Shown one piece after another: positions 53,947 through 63,570 of a DNA stretch of 64,000 bases. The notes beneath the pieces were generated by a model that was not told where the DNA came from, ran no database searches, and worked only from the letters and a program-made list of their open reading frames with translations. The first letter of the stretch is position 1. Each line of letters starts with the position of its first letter. A program made the translations under genes and the position numbers. Origin of the DNA: Desmonostoc muscorum LEGE 12446 (lineage in GTDB: Bacteria > Cyanobacteriota > Cyanobacteriia > Cyanobacteriales > Nostocaceae); contig NZ_JADEXS020000001.1 of assembly GCF_015207005.2 (NCBI RefSeq), positions 744,001 through 808,000 on the forward strand, in the 5' to 3' direction.

Positions 53947-56565
53947 ATGCAACTTGTTCCCAAAACTAAGGTAGACCGAGAATTTGCCCCAATCCTAGAG
54001 AAAATTATTCTAGATGTTGGAGGTATGAAGTGCGCTGGGTGTGTGAAGGCTGTAGAGCGACAGCTAAGCCAGCATCCAGGAGTCAAAAGCGCCTGTGTGA
54101 ACCTGGCAACAGAGGTAGCAGTTGTAGAGTCACAAGCGGGTGTGGTAGATGCAGATGCACTGGCAAAGCAATTAACAGCCGTTGGATTTCCGACTCAACC
54201 CCGAAAAGCCAGTGGTACAGTAGCAGGGGAGATATCTAACTTACCAGACCCAGCAGAACGGCAACGCCAACAAATGCACTCTTCACTCAGGCAGTTGGCG
54301 ATCGCTGCCCTGTTGCTGGTATTGTCGGCAAGTGGACATTTTGGTAATATTGGCAGTTCAGTGCTGCCAATATTGGATAATATCTGGTTTCACTGTGGAC
54401 TGGCAACGATCGCCATCCTAATTCCTGGCCGCCCGATTTTTGTAGATGGTTGGCTGGGGTGGCGGCGAAACGCACCTAACATGAACACGTTGGTGGGATT
54501 GGGAACCCTGACAGCCTACATTGCTAGTTTAGTAGCGCTGCTGTTTCCCCAAATGGGTTGGGAGTGCTTCTTTGACGAACCAGTAATGATGCTGGGCTTT
54601 ATTCTCTTAGGAAGAACATTAGAGCAACAAGCTAGAGGTCGCGCTGCCGCGGCATTTAGGCAATTGCTGGCACTCCAGCCACTCTTAGCGCGGTTGATTG
54701 CCAACCCAGAGGAAGCGGGAATCGGGTCTTCTAGTGTAGAGATTCCCGCTGAACAGGTGCGGGTTGGAGAATGTTTGCAGGTGCTGCCAGGTGATAAAAT
54801 CCCCGTTGATGGTGAAGTGATAGCTGGTCAAACAACAGTCGATGAGTCGATGTTAACTGGGGAAGCAGTACCAGTGAGCAAGCAACCGGGAGATCCGGTG
54901 ACAGCTGGGACACTAAACTACTCAGGGGCGATCGCCATTCAAGCAACACGTGTCGGCAGCGATACAACTTTAGCTCAAATTGTTGCCCTAGTAGAAGCCG
55001 CCCAAACCCGCAAAGCCCCAGTACAAAAATTAGCAGATACAGTCGCAGGTTACTTTACCTACGGGGTATTGACAGCATCTGTATTAACATTTATCTTTTG
55101 GTACTTTTTTGGCACTCACATCTGGACTGCTGATGTCACCATGTCTGGCGGCATGGAAATGGCTCACCACTCCCCACTCAGTACAGACGCGATTAATCCC
55201 GTCTCTACCCACTCTCCCCTATTAATTAGCTTAAAATTAGCGATCGCCGTCATGGTAGTCGCCTGTCCCTGTGCTTTGGGACTAGCCACACCAACAGCCA
55301 TTCTTGTCGGCACTGGTATGGGCGCAGAACGGGGTCTGTTAATCAAGGGCGGCGATGTTTTAGAAAAAGTACACAAGCTAAACACCGTAGTTTTTGATAA
55401 AACCGGCACCTTGACCACAGGTAACCCCGTCGTCACAGATTGTTTGTTAATTGAGGGACTGGGGACTAGGGACTGGGGACTAGGGACAAGGGCACAAGGA
55501 GACAAGGAGACAAGGAGAGAGGGGGATAACTTGCAACAAGTCTTTCCCCTTGTCCCCAATTCCCCTTGTCCCCCCACCCTCTTCCCCAATCCCCAATCCC
55601 CAATCCCCAATCCCCAATCCCTAATACAACTAGCCGCAGCCGTAGAAAGCGGTACTCACCATCCCCTAGCAAAAGCGATTCAGCAAGAAGCACAGCAGCA
55701 GGAGTTATCGATTCCAGAGGCTGTGGACTTTCACACGGAACCAGGACTGGGGGTGTCAGCTGTAGTAGAAGGCACAATCGTGCTGTTGGGTAATTCGGAC
55801 TGGTTGAGTTGGCATGGAATTGCCATCAGCGAAACTGCACAACAGGTAGCACAGGATTGGGCAACAGCTGGTAAAACCGTGGTTTTCGTGGCAGTTGGCG
55901 GAACTTTAGCCGGACTAATTGCTGTTTCCGATCCCCTGAGACCAGATGCTAAAACCACCGTAAACAAGTTACGTCACATGGGCTTACGGGTAATGCTCCT
56001 CAGTGGCGATCGCCTAGAAGCAGCCAACGCCATAGCCAAAGAATTAGGATTAGATAGCACTGATGTGATCGCAGGTGTCCCCCCGGCTAAAAAAGCGGCT
56101 GCAATACAGTCTCTCCAGAAAGAGGGACTGGGGACTAGGGACTGGGGACTAAGAAAAATTCTTCCCCATCCCCAATCCCCAATCCCCAATCCCCAATCCT
56201 TTGTCGCAATGATTGGTGATGGCATCAACGATGCCCCAGCTTTATCCCAAGCCGATGTCGGAATTGCTTTATACTCAGGGACAGATGTGGCCATGGAAAC
56301 TGCTGAAATTGTCCTAATGCGCGATCGCTTAAACGATGTCGTCGAATCTATTCAACTCAGTCGCGCCACCTTCAACAAAATTCGCCAAAATCTATTCTGG
56401 GCTTTTGCATATAATACAGTTGGTATTCCTTTAGCAGCAGGTGTTTTGTTCCCTAGTCTCGGTTTTGTTCTTAACCCATCCGGTGCTGCTGCGTTAATGG
56501 CTTTTAGCTCTGTTAGCGTCGTCACAAACTCAATATTATTACGGCGTTTGTCTCAACACCCGTAG
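53947..56565 (+). CDS. Heavy-metal (copper-type) P1B ATPase with inserts
   Basis: An 872-residue pump. The N-terminal HMA domain has the metal site GMKCAGC (C29, C32). The membrane site CPC (VACPCALGLATPTA) is at about residue 440, and the phosphorylation site DKTGTLTTG at about 483. The HP motif is THHPLAKAI and the hinge is MIGDGINDAPAL. CPC with an HMA domain fits Cu(I) transport, as in CtaA or PacS; which one is not decidable. Two STRR repeat blocks are translated in frame (about residues 502-558 and 725-752), and a third loop is unusually long (MEMAHHSPLSTDAINP). All catalytic motifs are intact. Confidence 0.92.
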   Translation: MQLVPKTKVDREFAPILEKIILDVGGMKCAGCVKAVERQLSQHPGVKSACVNLATEVAVVESQAGVVDADALAKQLTAVGFPTQPRKASGTVAGEISNLPDPAERQRQQMHSSLRQLAIAALLLVLSASGHFGNIGSSVLPILDNIWFHCGLATIAILIPGRPIFVDGWLGWRRNAPNMNTLVGLGTLTAYIASLVALLFPQMGWECFFDEPVMMLGFILLGRTLEQQARGRAAAAFRQLLALQPLLARLIANPEEAGIGSSSVEIPAEQVRVGECLQVLPGDKIPVDGEVIAGQTTVDESMLTGEAVPVSKQPGDPVTAGTLNYSGAIAIQATRVGSDTTLAQIVALVEAAQTRKAPVQKLADTVAGYFTYGVLTASVLTFIFWYFFGTHIWTADVTMSGGMEMAHHSPLSTDAINPVSTHSPLLISLKLAIAVMVVACPCALGLATPTAILVGTGMGAERGLLIKGGDVLEKVHKLNTVVFDKTGTLTTGNPVVTDCLLIEGLGTRDWGLGTRAQGDKETRREGDNLQQVFPLVPNSPCPPTLFPNPQSPIPNPQSLIQLAAAVESGTHHPLAKAIQQEAQQQELSIPEAVDFHTEPGLGVSAVVEGTIVLLGNSDWLSWHGIAISETAQQVAQDWATAGKTVVFVAVGGTLAGLIAVSDPLRPDAKTTVNKLRHMGLRVMLLSGDRLEAANAIAKELGLDSTDVIAGVPPAKKAAAIQSLQKEGLGTRDWGLRKILPHPQSPIPNPQSFVAMIGDGINDAPALSQADVGIALYSGTDVAMETAEIVLMRDRLNDVVESIQLSRATFNKIRQNLFWAFAYNTVGIPLAAGVLFPSLGFVLNPSGAAALMAFSSVSVVTNSILLRRLSQHP
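55454..55622 (+). repeat. STRR insert in the P-ATPase, first
   Basis: GGGACTGGGGACTAGGGACT at the left and CCCCAATCCCCAATCCCCAA at the right, with a purine/pyrimidine middle, all in one open frame. It is translated as GLGTRDWGLGTRAQG and later [12 protein letters not shown]. Confidence 0.9.
56121..56202 (+). repeat. STRR insert in the P-ATPase, second
   Basis: GAGGGACTGGGGACTAGGGA to CCCAATCCCCAATCCCCAAT, a shorter version of the first insert. It lies just before the GDGIND motif and is translated as GLGTRDWGLRKILPHPQSP. Confidence 0.9.
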
Positions 56566-56654
56566 AATATTATTGTCAAGCAGGATTTTCAAGCACAAAT
56601 CTTGCTTATTTCTAAACTGTTACGCATTTAAGTTGCTTATTTAGTCGTGGAGGT

Positions 56655-56786
56655 TCTGATTAGTCATTAGTCATTGGTCATTCGTTATTCTGAACTAGCA
56701 AAGGACAAAGCACAAGGTCAAAAGCTCAGCTTTCCTTGGATCGAGACTTTGCAAGAGAGGACAAATGACAAATGACAAATGACGAG
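56655..56786. repeat. Composite heptamer element (TCATTAG / AAATGAC)
   Basis: GATTAGTCATTAGTCATTGG at the left and ACAAATGACAAATGACAAAT at the right frame about 80 bases. It is the same kind as 22488-22598 and 60315-60402. Confidence 0.75.
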
Positions 56787-56871
56787 TAGAACGGCCATGT
56801 TCTACTCTTTCAAGGTATTATGCAGTTTTAAACCTGATTTAAATCGCCAGCACAAACTAAGGTGCGTGAGA

Positions 56872-57381
56872 ATGGCAAGATACGATACTAAACAAATCTT
56901 GATTAATCAAAGTTCCACCGATTTTAGCAACGATTTGTCAATGGCAGCAGAAATCAATGAAAACCATCTACTGATTCTTGAAGACGATCAAGGTCGCAAG
57001 GAATTTTCTTTAGAGCAGCCCGTCTATTCTATTGGTAGAGACCGCGAATGTAATATCCGTTTGATGTCGCAGTTTGTCTCCCGCCGTCATGCCACATTAG
57101 TGAGATTGCCACGAGAGCATAATAGTCATAGCTACTATTACCGAATAGTAGATGGCGATGCCAAAGGAAAGCCTAGTTCCAACGGTTTGATGATTAATGG
57201 ACGCAAGATGCCAGCCCACGATCTAAAAAATGAAGACGAGATCGTTTTTGGTCCTCAAGTACGTGCCATTTATTACCTCTTAAGAAACTCTCAGCGTTTG
57301 GGGCAAACGGATTCAAGTGAGTACGACATTACATTAATAAACCCCGGTATGACCGAGGATTTAGAGGATTTAGGAGACTGA
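56872..57381 (+). CDS. FHA domain protein
   Basis: The ATG at 56872 (MARYDTKQILINQSSTDFSN) has AAGGTG at good spacing; the frame upstream enters repeat DNA. The 169-residue product has an FHA domain: VYSIGRDRECNIRLMSQFVS, then RRHATLVR and SSNGLMINGRKM. The Arg, Ser and Asn residues needed for phosphothreonine binding are present. It likely docks to a Ser/Thr-phosphorylated partner. No kinase is adjacent. Confidence 0.88.
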   Translation: MARYDTKQILINQSSTDFSNDLSMAAEINENHLLILEDDQGRKEFSLEQPVYSIGRDRECNIRLMSQFVSRRHATLVRLPREHNSHSYYYRIVDGDAKGKPSSNGLMINGRKMPAHDLKNEDEIVFGPQVRAIYYLLRNSQRLGQTDSSEYDITLINPGMTEDLEDLGD

Positions 57382-57785
57382 ATTAGAACCACTCAAGTGA
57401 AAAGCCCACCAATAAAATAAAGTCTGGTAATCCCACAGCCCAAAGCTGTGGGAGCATCAAGAAGAGGTAGGGGAGCAGGGGAGCAGAGGGGAAAGAAGAC
57501 CGCCCACAAGGAGCCGGCCATGAACCTCCTCCAATAAGAGAAGATTCCGCCCACAAGGGGCAGGATTTGTACCGAAAATAATTTTTCTCCTTTGCCCCTC
57601 TGCCTTATTATCAACTAGATCTTTGTGCAAGCGCCTACAGCCAGTAGGCTTGGAGATAATCCGAACTAGGGAAATATTCGCAAGTCCGTAGCAAAACAAG
57701 TCTCATAGGCTAGTCATCTCTTGCGTTGAAATCTGGCTCTTTCAAGCCCATACTGACCCCTTAGGGAAGTGTGGGTAGTTGACAG
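57382..57785. other. Intergenic region with hairpin and repeats
   Basis: About 400 bases without a gene. It holds CCCACAGC-CCAAA-GCTGTGGG (57431-57451), a hairpin that may end the FHA transcript, and GGGGAGCAGGGGAGCAGAGG facing CTCCTTTGCCCCTCTGCC. Confidence 0.55.
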
Positions 57786-58133
57786 CTATCCTGCAAGAAT
57801 TTCAATCAAATGCCAATGACGGCTACTTTCGATCGCCTGCTTGATGAATTCAAACATTTGTCGGCAGTAATTATCCACTTGCAGTGGCAGTTCTTCATTT
57901 TTAATCACAATACTCATCCGGGTTTCTGTTTCAGTACTTTTTGATTTATCAATTAGTACTTCCAGTGTGACTAATTTAGAAAAAGAAACATTACCAGGAA
58001 ACTCACGAGCGATAATGTAGTCGCCCGTCTGGTATTGAATATCCAACTGACAGTCCTGTAGAAGTTCTACCAGTAACGGCTGGAGATGGTCACTAGGAAC
58101 AGAAACAAGAAATGAACAGGTATAGCGACCCAT
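57786..58133 (-). CDS. Conserved hypothetical protein, 115 aa
   Basis: A 115-residue soluble protein: MGRYTCSFLVSVPSDHLQPL at the start, then LVTLEVLIDKSKSTETETRM and a C-terminal helix MFEFIKQAIESSRHWHLIEI. Alternating beta strands and helices suggest a small alpha/beta fold. I do not recognise a named family. It is divergent from the epimerase gene. Confidence 0.65.
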   Translation of the reverse strand: MGRYTCSFLVSVPSDHLQPLLVELLQDCQLDIQYQTGDYIIAREFPGNVSFSKLVTLEVLIDKSKSTETETRMSIVIKNEELPLQVDNYCRQMFEFIKQAIESSRHWHLIEILAG

Positions 58134-58284
58134 AATAGCCCCACGCCTTGCAACACTCCGTCCATCCTATGATACCGAAGCATGTGACATACTCTTACAC
58201 TGATTGCAAGCAATGCCAGCCACTCGGTTTTCAGCTTTCAACGCGATAAAAAACTTTAAAATAAGGCTTTGGTAGAGGTAAAAA

Positions 58285-59205
58285 ATGAAAGTAGCAGTTA
58301 CTGGAGCAACGGGGTTTGTTGGTAGTCGTTTGGTACAAAGACTCCATCGGGAAGGCCATAGAATACTGGTGTTAACTCGGAATGTTACTTTTGCTCAAAA
58401 AGTTTTTCCATCTGGGGCTTTCCCTAATCTTGAAATTGTTGCTTATACTCCGACTAAATCAGGTTCTTGGCAAAGTGCGATCGCACTTTCTGATGCGGTA
58501 GTTAATTTGGCAGGAGAACCCATTGGTGAGGGACGCTGGACACCAGAACGCAAGCAAGAAATCCTCAATAGTCGGAAGTTAGGCACACAAAAAATCGTGG
58601 AAGCGATGGTCAATGCTAACCCTAAACCAACAGTGTTAGTCAACGCTTCGGCTATTGGTTACTACGGCACTAGTGAAACAGCTACCTTTAATGAAACAAG
58701 TTCATCTGGTAAGGATTTTCTCGCCCAAGTCTGCCAAGCCTGGGAAGCAGAAGCTACAAAAGTAAAAGACGCTGGTGTACGGCTAGTAATTCTGCGTTTC
58801 GGTATTGTTTTAGGCAACGGGGGTGCTTTGGCTAAAATGATTCCACCATTTAAACTCTTTGCTGGTGGACCCATTGGCAGTGGTCGTCAGTGGTTCTCTT
58901 GGATTCACGTAGACGACTTAGTTAACCTGATTCTGCAAGCTTTAACGAAACCAGAAATCGAAGGGGTATATAATGCCACTGCTCCTAACCCAGTGCGGAT
59001 GGCAGATTTAAGTCATTCTTTAGGAGAAGTGATGCATCGTCCTTCTTGGTTACCCGTCCCTGGTTTTGCGATCGAAGCCCTTTTAGGAGACGGGGCAATA
59101 GTAGTTCTAGAAGGTCAAAAAGTCCTACCCAAGCGCACTGTGGAAACAGGCTTTGAGTACCGTTATCCTAATTTACAAGCAGCACTAAAAGAAATTCTCA
59201 GATAG
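58285..59205 (+). CDS. TIGR01777 family NAD-dependent epimerase-like protein
   Basis: A 306-residue short-chain dehydrogenase relative. The Rossmann motif is [12 protein letters not shown] (residues 6-17). [20 protein letters not shown] and [10 protein letters not shown] follow, with [20 protein letters not shown] and [11 protein letters not shown]. The set (GEPI..RW, FSWIH.DD) is diagnostic for the TIGR01777/YfcH/SulA-like family. Plastid and cyanobacterial relatives act in division-site or thylakoid processes; the exact reaction is not established. AGAGG lies before the ATG. Confidence 0.9.
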   Translation: MKVAVTGATGFVGSRLVQRLHREGHRILVLTRNVTFAQKVFPSGAFPNLEIVAYTPTKSGSWQSAIALSDAVVNLAGEPIGEGRWTPERKQEILNSRKLGTQKIVEAMVNANPKPTVLVNASAIGYYGTSETATFNETSSSGKDFLAQVCQAWEAEATKVKDAGVRLVILRFGIVLGNGGALAKMIPPFKLFAGGPIGSGRQWFSWIHVDDLVNLILQALTKPEIEGVYNATAPNPVRMADLSHSLGEVMHRPSWLPVPGFAIEALLGDGAIVVLEGQKVLPKRTVETGFEYRYPNLQAALKEILR

Positions 59206-59484
59206 AGTTTGGGAGTAGGGAGTGGGGAGTGGGGACTGGGGACTGGGGACTGGGGACTGGTGAGTGAGGAGATGAGGGAGATGAGGGAGATGAGGGAGAT
59301 GAGGGAGCAAGCAGGGGAGTAGAAGAGAAGTTGCTGGAGTCTTTCCCCTCTGCCCCTGGAGCCTCTTTCCCCATGCCCAATCCCCAATCCCCAATCCCCA
59401 ATCCCCAATCCCCAATCCCCAATCCCCAATCCCCAATCCCCAATCCCCAATCCCCAATCCCCAATCCCCAATCCCCAATCCCTT
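59206..59484. repeat. Large composite STRR element, about 17 CCCCAAT units
   Basis: GGGAGTGGGGAGTGGGGACT and GATGAGGGAGATGAGGGAGA at the left; about seventeen CCCCAAT heptamers at the right (59365-59480). It is the longest heptamer run in the window. Confidence 0.9.
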
Positions 59485-59486
59485 AA

Positions 59487-59732
59487 CTATTGACTAGAGA
59501 AAAATTTTTTGGAAACCCAACTGGTAATACCGCTGAGAATGGCACCGCCCATCAGGATACCAATTGCTGGGTTAAATAAGGGTTGCCACAATTGATGCCA
59601 CAAATCCAAACCCAAGTTTACTCCCGCAGCATCGCCAAGGGCTGCGATCGCTAACCAACCAAAGCCAAACAAAACCAAAAATACATCTGCGACTAAAAAC
59701 AGGTTTAGCCAATTTAACAACTTATCTTTCAT
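59487..59732 (-). CDS. Small membrane protein, 81 aa
   Basis: [20 protein letters not shown] then [19 protein letters not shown] and a C-terminal helix [20 protein letters not shown]: two or three membrane segments. No family is recognised. It is flanked on both sides by repeat elements. Confidence 0.7.
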   Translation of the reverse strand: MKDKLLNWLNLFLVADVFLVLFGFGWLAIAALGDAAGVNLGLDLWHQLWQPLFNPAIGILMGGAILSGITSWVSKKFFSSQ

Positions 59733-59893
59733 GATTGGGATGGGGATTGGGTACTGGGGATTGGGAATTAGCCAAACAGGGCATTGGGAAAGTAGGAGGT
59801 GTGGGAAAGGCGAAAAGCTTTTTTATCATCTTCCCACACTTCCTCATCCCCCTCATCTCCCTCATCCCCCACTCCCCACTCCCTACTCCCTAC
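59729..59893. repeat. Composite STRR element
   Basis: GGGATGGGGATTGGGTACTG at the left and CCCCACTCCCCACTCCCTAC at the right. It overlaps the ATG end of the small membrane protein gene and the 3' end of the TPR gene. Confidence 0.75.
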
Positions 59894-60312
59894 TCTTCAA
59901 ACAGCCATTTTTTCACTTTTATCAAACTCTGCCAATCTGGTTTCCTAGTTAAACCGTCTTCAATACTATTTTTTATTTCATCTGCCCATTCTGGGTTGAC
60001 AAAAATTAACTGTTGTGCAAAGTCAATGTGTTCCCGCAAACCTTTTTGACCTGTTTCCAGCATAGCTAGGGCCAGATTAATTCTCCCCTGTGGGTCTTGT
60101 GGATTTATCTTGACTGCTTTGTTTGCAGCTTTGTAAGCCAAGTTGGGTTTGTTATCGAGTAGATATAACCACGCTAAACAAATCCAAGCTGAACTAGTTC
60201 TAGGGGCGCGATCGCACACTTCTTTAAACACAGGGATTAAAGAATCTACTGGTTCTCCAGCTTTATAACGTTCTAAACCTGTGTCAAACAGGGATTCAAC
60301 TGTTTGAGTCAT
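59890..60312 (-). CDS. TPR-fold protein, 140 aa
   Basis: A helical protein with TPR-like units: TGLERYKAGEPVDSLIPVFK, SSAWICLAWLYLLDNKPNLA and PQGRINLALAMLETGQKG. No catalytic residues are seen; it is probably a scaffold. The last codons (KKWLFEE) end at the repeat block. It is upstream of the small membrane protein gene on the same strand. Confidence 0.8.
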   Translation of the reverse strand: MTQTVESLFDTGLERYKAGEPVDSLIPVFKEVCDRAPRTSSAWICLAWLYLLDNKPNLAYKAANKAVKINPQDPQGRINLALAMLETGQKGLREHIDFAQQLIFVNPEWADEIKNSIEDGLTRKPDWQSLIKVKKWLFEE

Positions 60313-60314
60313 AC

Positions 60315-60402
60315 TAAATTAGTCAATAGTCATTAGTTATTGGTCATTAGTCATTGGTCATTGGTCATTTGCTTTGGACAAATGACAACTAACAAATGAC
60401 AA
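60315..60402. repeat. Composite heptamer element (TCATTGG / AAATGAC)
   Basis: GTCATTAGTCATTGGTCATT at the left and ACAAATGACAACTAACAAAT at the right. It lies between the IscA/SufA-type gene and the TPR gene. Confidence 0.7.
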
Positions 60403-60404
60403 TA

Positions 60405-60761
60405 TTACACCCCAAATGACTTACCGCAACCGCAAGTTTGGCTAGCGTTGGGGTTAGTAAATTGGAAGCCACCGCCAATCATGGCATCGCTATAATCGAG
60501 CATTAAGCCATAGAGATATAATAGGCTCTTGCGATCGCTAACAATTTTGAAGCCGTCGTAGTCGAAAACTTCGTCCTGAGGACTGATCTTGCTGGCGTCT
60601 TCAAAGTCCATCATGTAAGACATCCCAGAGCAGCCACCCTGACGTACTCCTACCCGCAAGCATAAATCTGTGCCTTGCCTTTCCTGGAGGGATTTTACCT
60701 GGCGCAATGCGGTTTCGCTCAACAGAATTCCGCGTTGTTGAGGCTGAATTGCTTGTGTCAT
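60405..60761 (-). CDS. Iron-sulfur cluster assembly protein, IscA/SufA/HesB family
   Basis: The ATG at 60761 ([20 protein letters not shown]) has AAGGAG upstream; the earlier part of the frame lacks conservation. The 118-residue product has the three conserved Cys: one in [12 protein letters not shown] and two in [10 protein letters not shown]. It is a carrier/scaffold that hands Fe-S clusters to apoproteins. No other suf genes are adjacent. Length is typical. Confidence 0.93.
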   Translation of the reverse strand: MTQAIQPQQRGILLSETALRQVKSLQERQGTDLCLRVGVRQGGCSGMSYMMDFEDASKISPQDEVFDYDGFKIVSDRKSLLYLYGLMLDYSDAMIGGGFQFTNPNASQTCGCGKSFGV

Positions 60762-61089
60762 ATGCTTTTTCAACTCCTTAACTAGTCTAGGGGTTACCAA
60801 GTGCAGGCTTGTTATTGCCTTTAGGTCGCCCATTGGTGTTTTTGTATTCATTCTAGCGACATAGATGCCGCTAGATGCCAAATTGTAAACACTCCGTCAA
60901 AAGCGCCCAAAGATTTTTATTCTAGAATTGAGAGACTCACTGTATTTTATAGATTCGTATTTTGGAGTTCGAGCCTTTTGGCAGCCACAGATACAACCAC
61001 TTTTCTGGTGCAGCCATGAAAATTTTATCCGAGGCTAGCCATCCCCAAAAGTTTAGTTCCTAAATTGCTTGTTTTGATTAAGTTACTCT

Positions 61090-62730
61090 ATGACAAGTTT
61101 TAATCGCTCTACCAGTCGTCGGTTGAAGAAATTAACTCAAATTCCTTCTGTATGGGAGGGCGATCGTCGTCCGTTGTCATCACCAAGCCAGCATTCAGAC
61201 TCAGAGGGTAAGGGAGAATGCATTCTTTGGGTAGATTTCTCCCAAGGCATTGTCCGAGGTATGGATGTGGTAGCTTCAGATATCGGTCCAGAAGCAATAG
61301 TTCGCACCTTAATGCGAGCAATGGAACATCCCCACAGTCCAGCAAAACCTGCCAGACCCCAAAGAATTGTAGTCAAAGACCGCGAAATCCAATTTTACCT
61401 GCGAGGGGTGCTGCAAGATTTGGATATCGCCATTGACTACGCACCAGAACTACCTTTGATTGACGAATTGTTTCGCGGGTTTGCTGACATCCTCGATAGT
61501 CAAACCCCCGACTTACCTCCACAGTACGCACAAATTTTGCGAGAGAAGGCATTTGCAATTTGGCAAGCGGCACCTTGGGAATTTCTGGAAGAACAGCAAA
61601 TTTTGTCAATAGAAATTAATAAGTGGGATGTTGGTACACTCTACGCCTCCATTATGGGAATGCTGGGAATGGAGTATGGCATTTTGTTTTATCGTTCAGA
61701 AGAGTCTCTGAAGCGGTTTCGCGCCGCAGTTTTAAGAGATGAAGAATCAAAAGAGCGTTTAGAAGAAGCCTTCCTCAAGCAAGATTGTCTGTTTCTCACT
61801 TTTGAGAGTGCTGATGAAACCGACGAAGATGACGATGATATGGATGATTTGGCAGATTTGCCACTTTCAGATATTGACCCCACTTTCGGTAATATCCACC
61901 CCTTAGAAGGACTGCGTTCTGTTTTGTATGACGAGGAAGCACTGGTAATTTTTGTTGCCATCGAAAGTTTGATCCGTTTTCTTCGCGATCATCGGCGCCA
62001 GCTGCATTCTGAAATCTTCCCCACCCTCAGCCGTCGCTATCGCATTTCTCCCCCACAGTCTGAAGAATCAACTAAATCTGTGGCTGTGACAGTCTCTACC
62101 ATGCCGCAGTTAGCAGCAGAATTAGAGGAAATGGCTGGCTTTGGTGTTGAGGATGACGAGATTGACAACCTTGACTCTGGGACTTTCCGCTCATTACAAG
62201 ATGACTTGATACCAGAAGATTCTTTCCTCAGTTTAGGTGTGGTGTCTTGGGAAATGTTGGAGTATCTACGAAAAGGCGTCAACTACCATAAGGCTGGCGA
62301 AATCAAACCAGTGGGTGACGGTTTGCCGGTGATTTTAATTCAAACTTCCCGGCCTAAGGCTAAAACTGTAATTGAAAGGATTGAAGCAGCAGGGGGACTC
62401 AAAGCAATTTGCTTTAATCCAGGCGCTGACCCCTTTGATGGCGATCGCTATGACCTCGGTTTATTGCAAACTCAAAATGGCGAATTGTTCCTCTTTGGTG
62501 AATTTTTAGATGAAGATCCAATTCATGTAGAAGCCCGGAAAAAATGGAATCAGCGGTGTAAAAATACTAAAGGCTACTGTGGTTTAATCATTGCCAAAGG
62601 ACTCACCGGAGCTTCGCGCGGTAATCCCCAGTTACGAGATATGATGGCTTTGTTTGAAGGGCGATCGCTCTCACCTAAAGATTTAGGCATTGGTACTCTC
62701 CAACTCATGCCCCAACTTAAATTTGAATAG
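61090..62730 (+). CDS. Large conserved cyanobacterial protein, 546 aa
   Basis: A soluble protein: CILWVDFSQGIVRGMDVVAS near the N-terminus and RPQRIVVKDREIQFYLRGVL. An acidic linker (DETDEDDDDMDDLADLPL) follows, then a C-terminal part with GDGLPVILIQTSRPKAKTVI and KGYCGLIIAKGLTGASRGNP. It may belong to DUF6930 or a related domain of unknown function; that label is from memory. No enzyme motif is seen. Confidence 0.75.
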   Translation: MTSFNRSTSRRLKKLTQIPSVWEGDRRPLSSPSQHSDSEGKGECILWVDFSQGIVRGMDVVASDIGPEAIVRTLMRAMEHPHSPAKPARPQRIVVKDREIQFYLRGVLQDLDIAIDYAPELPLIDELFRGFADILDSQTPDLPPQYAQILREKAFAIWQAAPWEFLEEQQILSIEINKWDVGTLYASIMGMLGMEYGILFYRSEESLKRFRAAVLRDEESKERLEEAFLKQDCLFLTFESADETDEDDDDMDDLADLPLSDIDPTFGNIHPLEGLRSVLYDEEALVIFVAIESLIRFLRDHRRQLHSEIFPTLSRRYRISPPQSEESTKSVAVTVSTMPQLAAELEEMAGFGVEDDEIDNLDSGTFRSLQDDLIPEDSFLSLGVVSWEMLEYLRKGVNYHKAGEIKPVGDGLPVILIQTSRPKAKTVIERIEAAGGLKAICFNPGADPFDGDRYDLGLLQTQNGELFLFGEFLDEDPIHVEARKKWNQRCKNTKGYCGLIIAKGLTGASRGNPQLRDMMALFEGRSLSPKDLGIGTLQLMPQLKFE

Positions 62731-62777
62731 TTGCACTCATAGCCCTAATCCTCAATGTCAGATTGCGGCTATGAGAA

Positions 62778-62939
62778 ATTACACCAGAATTGGTGAATTC
62801 AGGAGCGGAGCCGGAAACGCTCCCCGGCTTGGCGTCAGAATGGGCTACGCCATGCTGCGCTAACAGAATTAGAATAGGCTCTGTGCCTCCCTTTGAGGCC
62901 TAGATGCTCTACTTGACGCTGCTTGAAATCTGCTGTAAG
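62778..62939. repeat. Palindrome-ended element, copy C (degenerate)
   Basis: The right end GCTTGAAATCTGCTGTAAG matches the family at 37854 and 53701; the left end TTACACCAGAATTGG is only a partial match. The interior 'atgggctacgccatgctgcg' resembles 'gggctacgccccgctgcg' in copy A. Confidence 0.5.
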
Positions 62940-63570
62940 TCTAGCTCTATAAAACTTACACAGATATTAACTGCAACTCTATTTTGCTTTCTCTTCTCTG
63001 TGCCTCTCATACCTCCTGCGTCAGACAAAAAATATTTATGCAAGAGACTCCATGAATTGCAATCACTTGGAGCAATAAAAATTTATTTTCCCTACTCCCC
63101 ACTCCCTATTTTAAAGACGGGTCCAATGGTTAAGGCTTTACCCCTATTCCCCATTCCCCAAACTGAAAGTTACGGTTTAGCAGATTAATTTGTATGATAT
63201 CTACGCCAAAAACCAACTTTACCACCCATTAGAAGTTTACTTTACCTAAATTTCATGAAGTACGTATATTCTCAAATTTTCTAGTATTTTAATTCATAGA
63301 TTACTCGGTATAAAAAATCACTATTTAATCAATATTTTTTATAAGTTGGCTTTTAATTAAACCTAGCTGATGCACTTAAATATCAAAATCTTCTTTTGAA
63401 GAGCTTTCTCGGCTTAGTATCTTGTTGTGTATTAATATTATTAAGCAAAAGCTCAAAAGCATAACTTTTGCTTTGTAAGTTTTTTATAAAGAGTGAAAAA
63501 CAGACTATTTTTTGTCTAAATAAAGATTATTTAAAGTGCGTAGATCATAGCTATAATGAACACACCCAGT

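Noticed and set aside
62904..63188. 94-codon plus-strand frame
   Set aside because: Begins in a palindromic element end and passes through CCCCACT-type repeats; no binding site.
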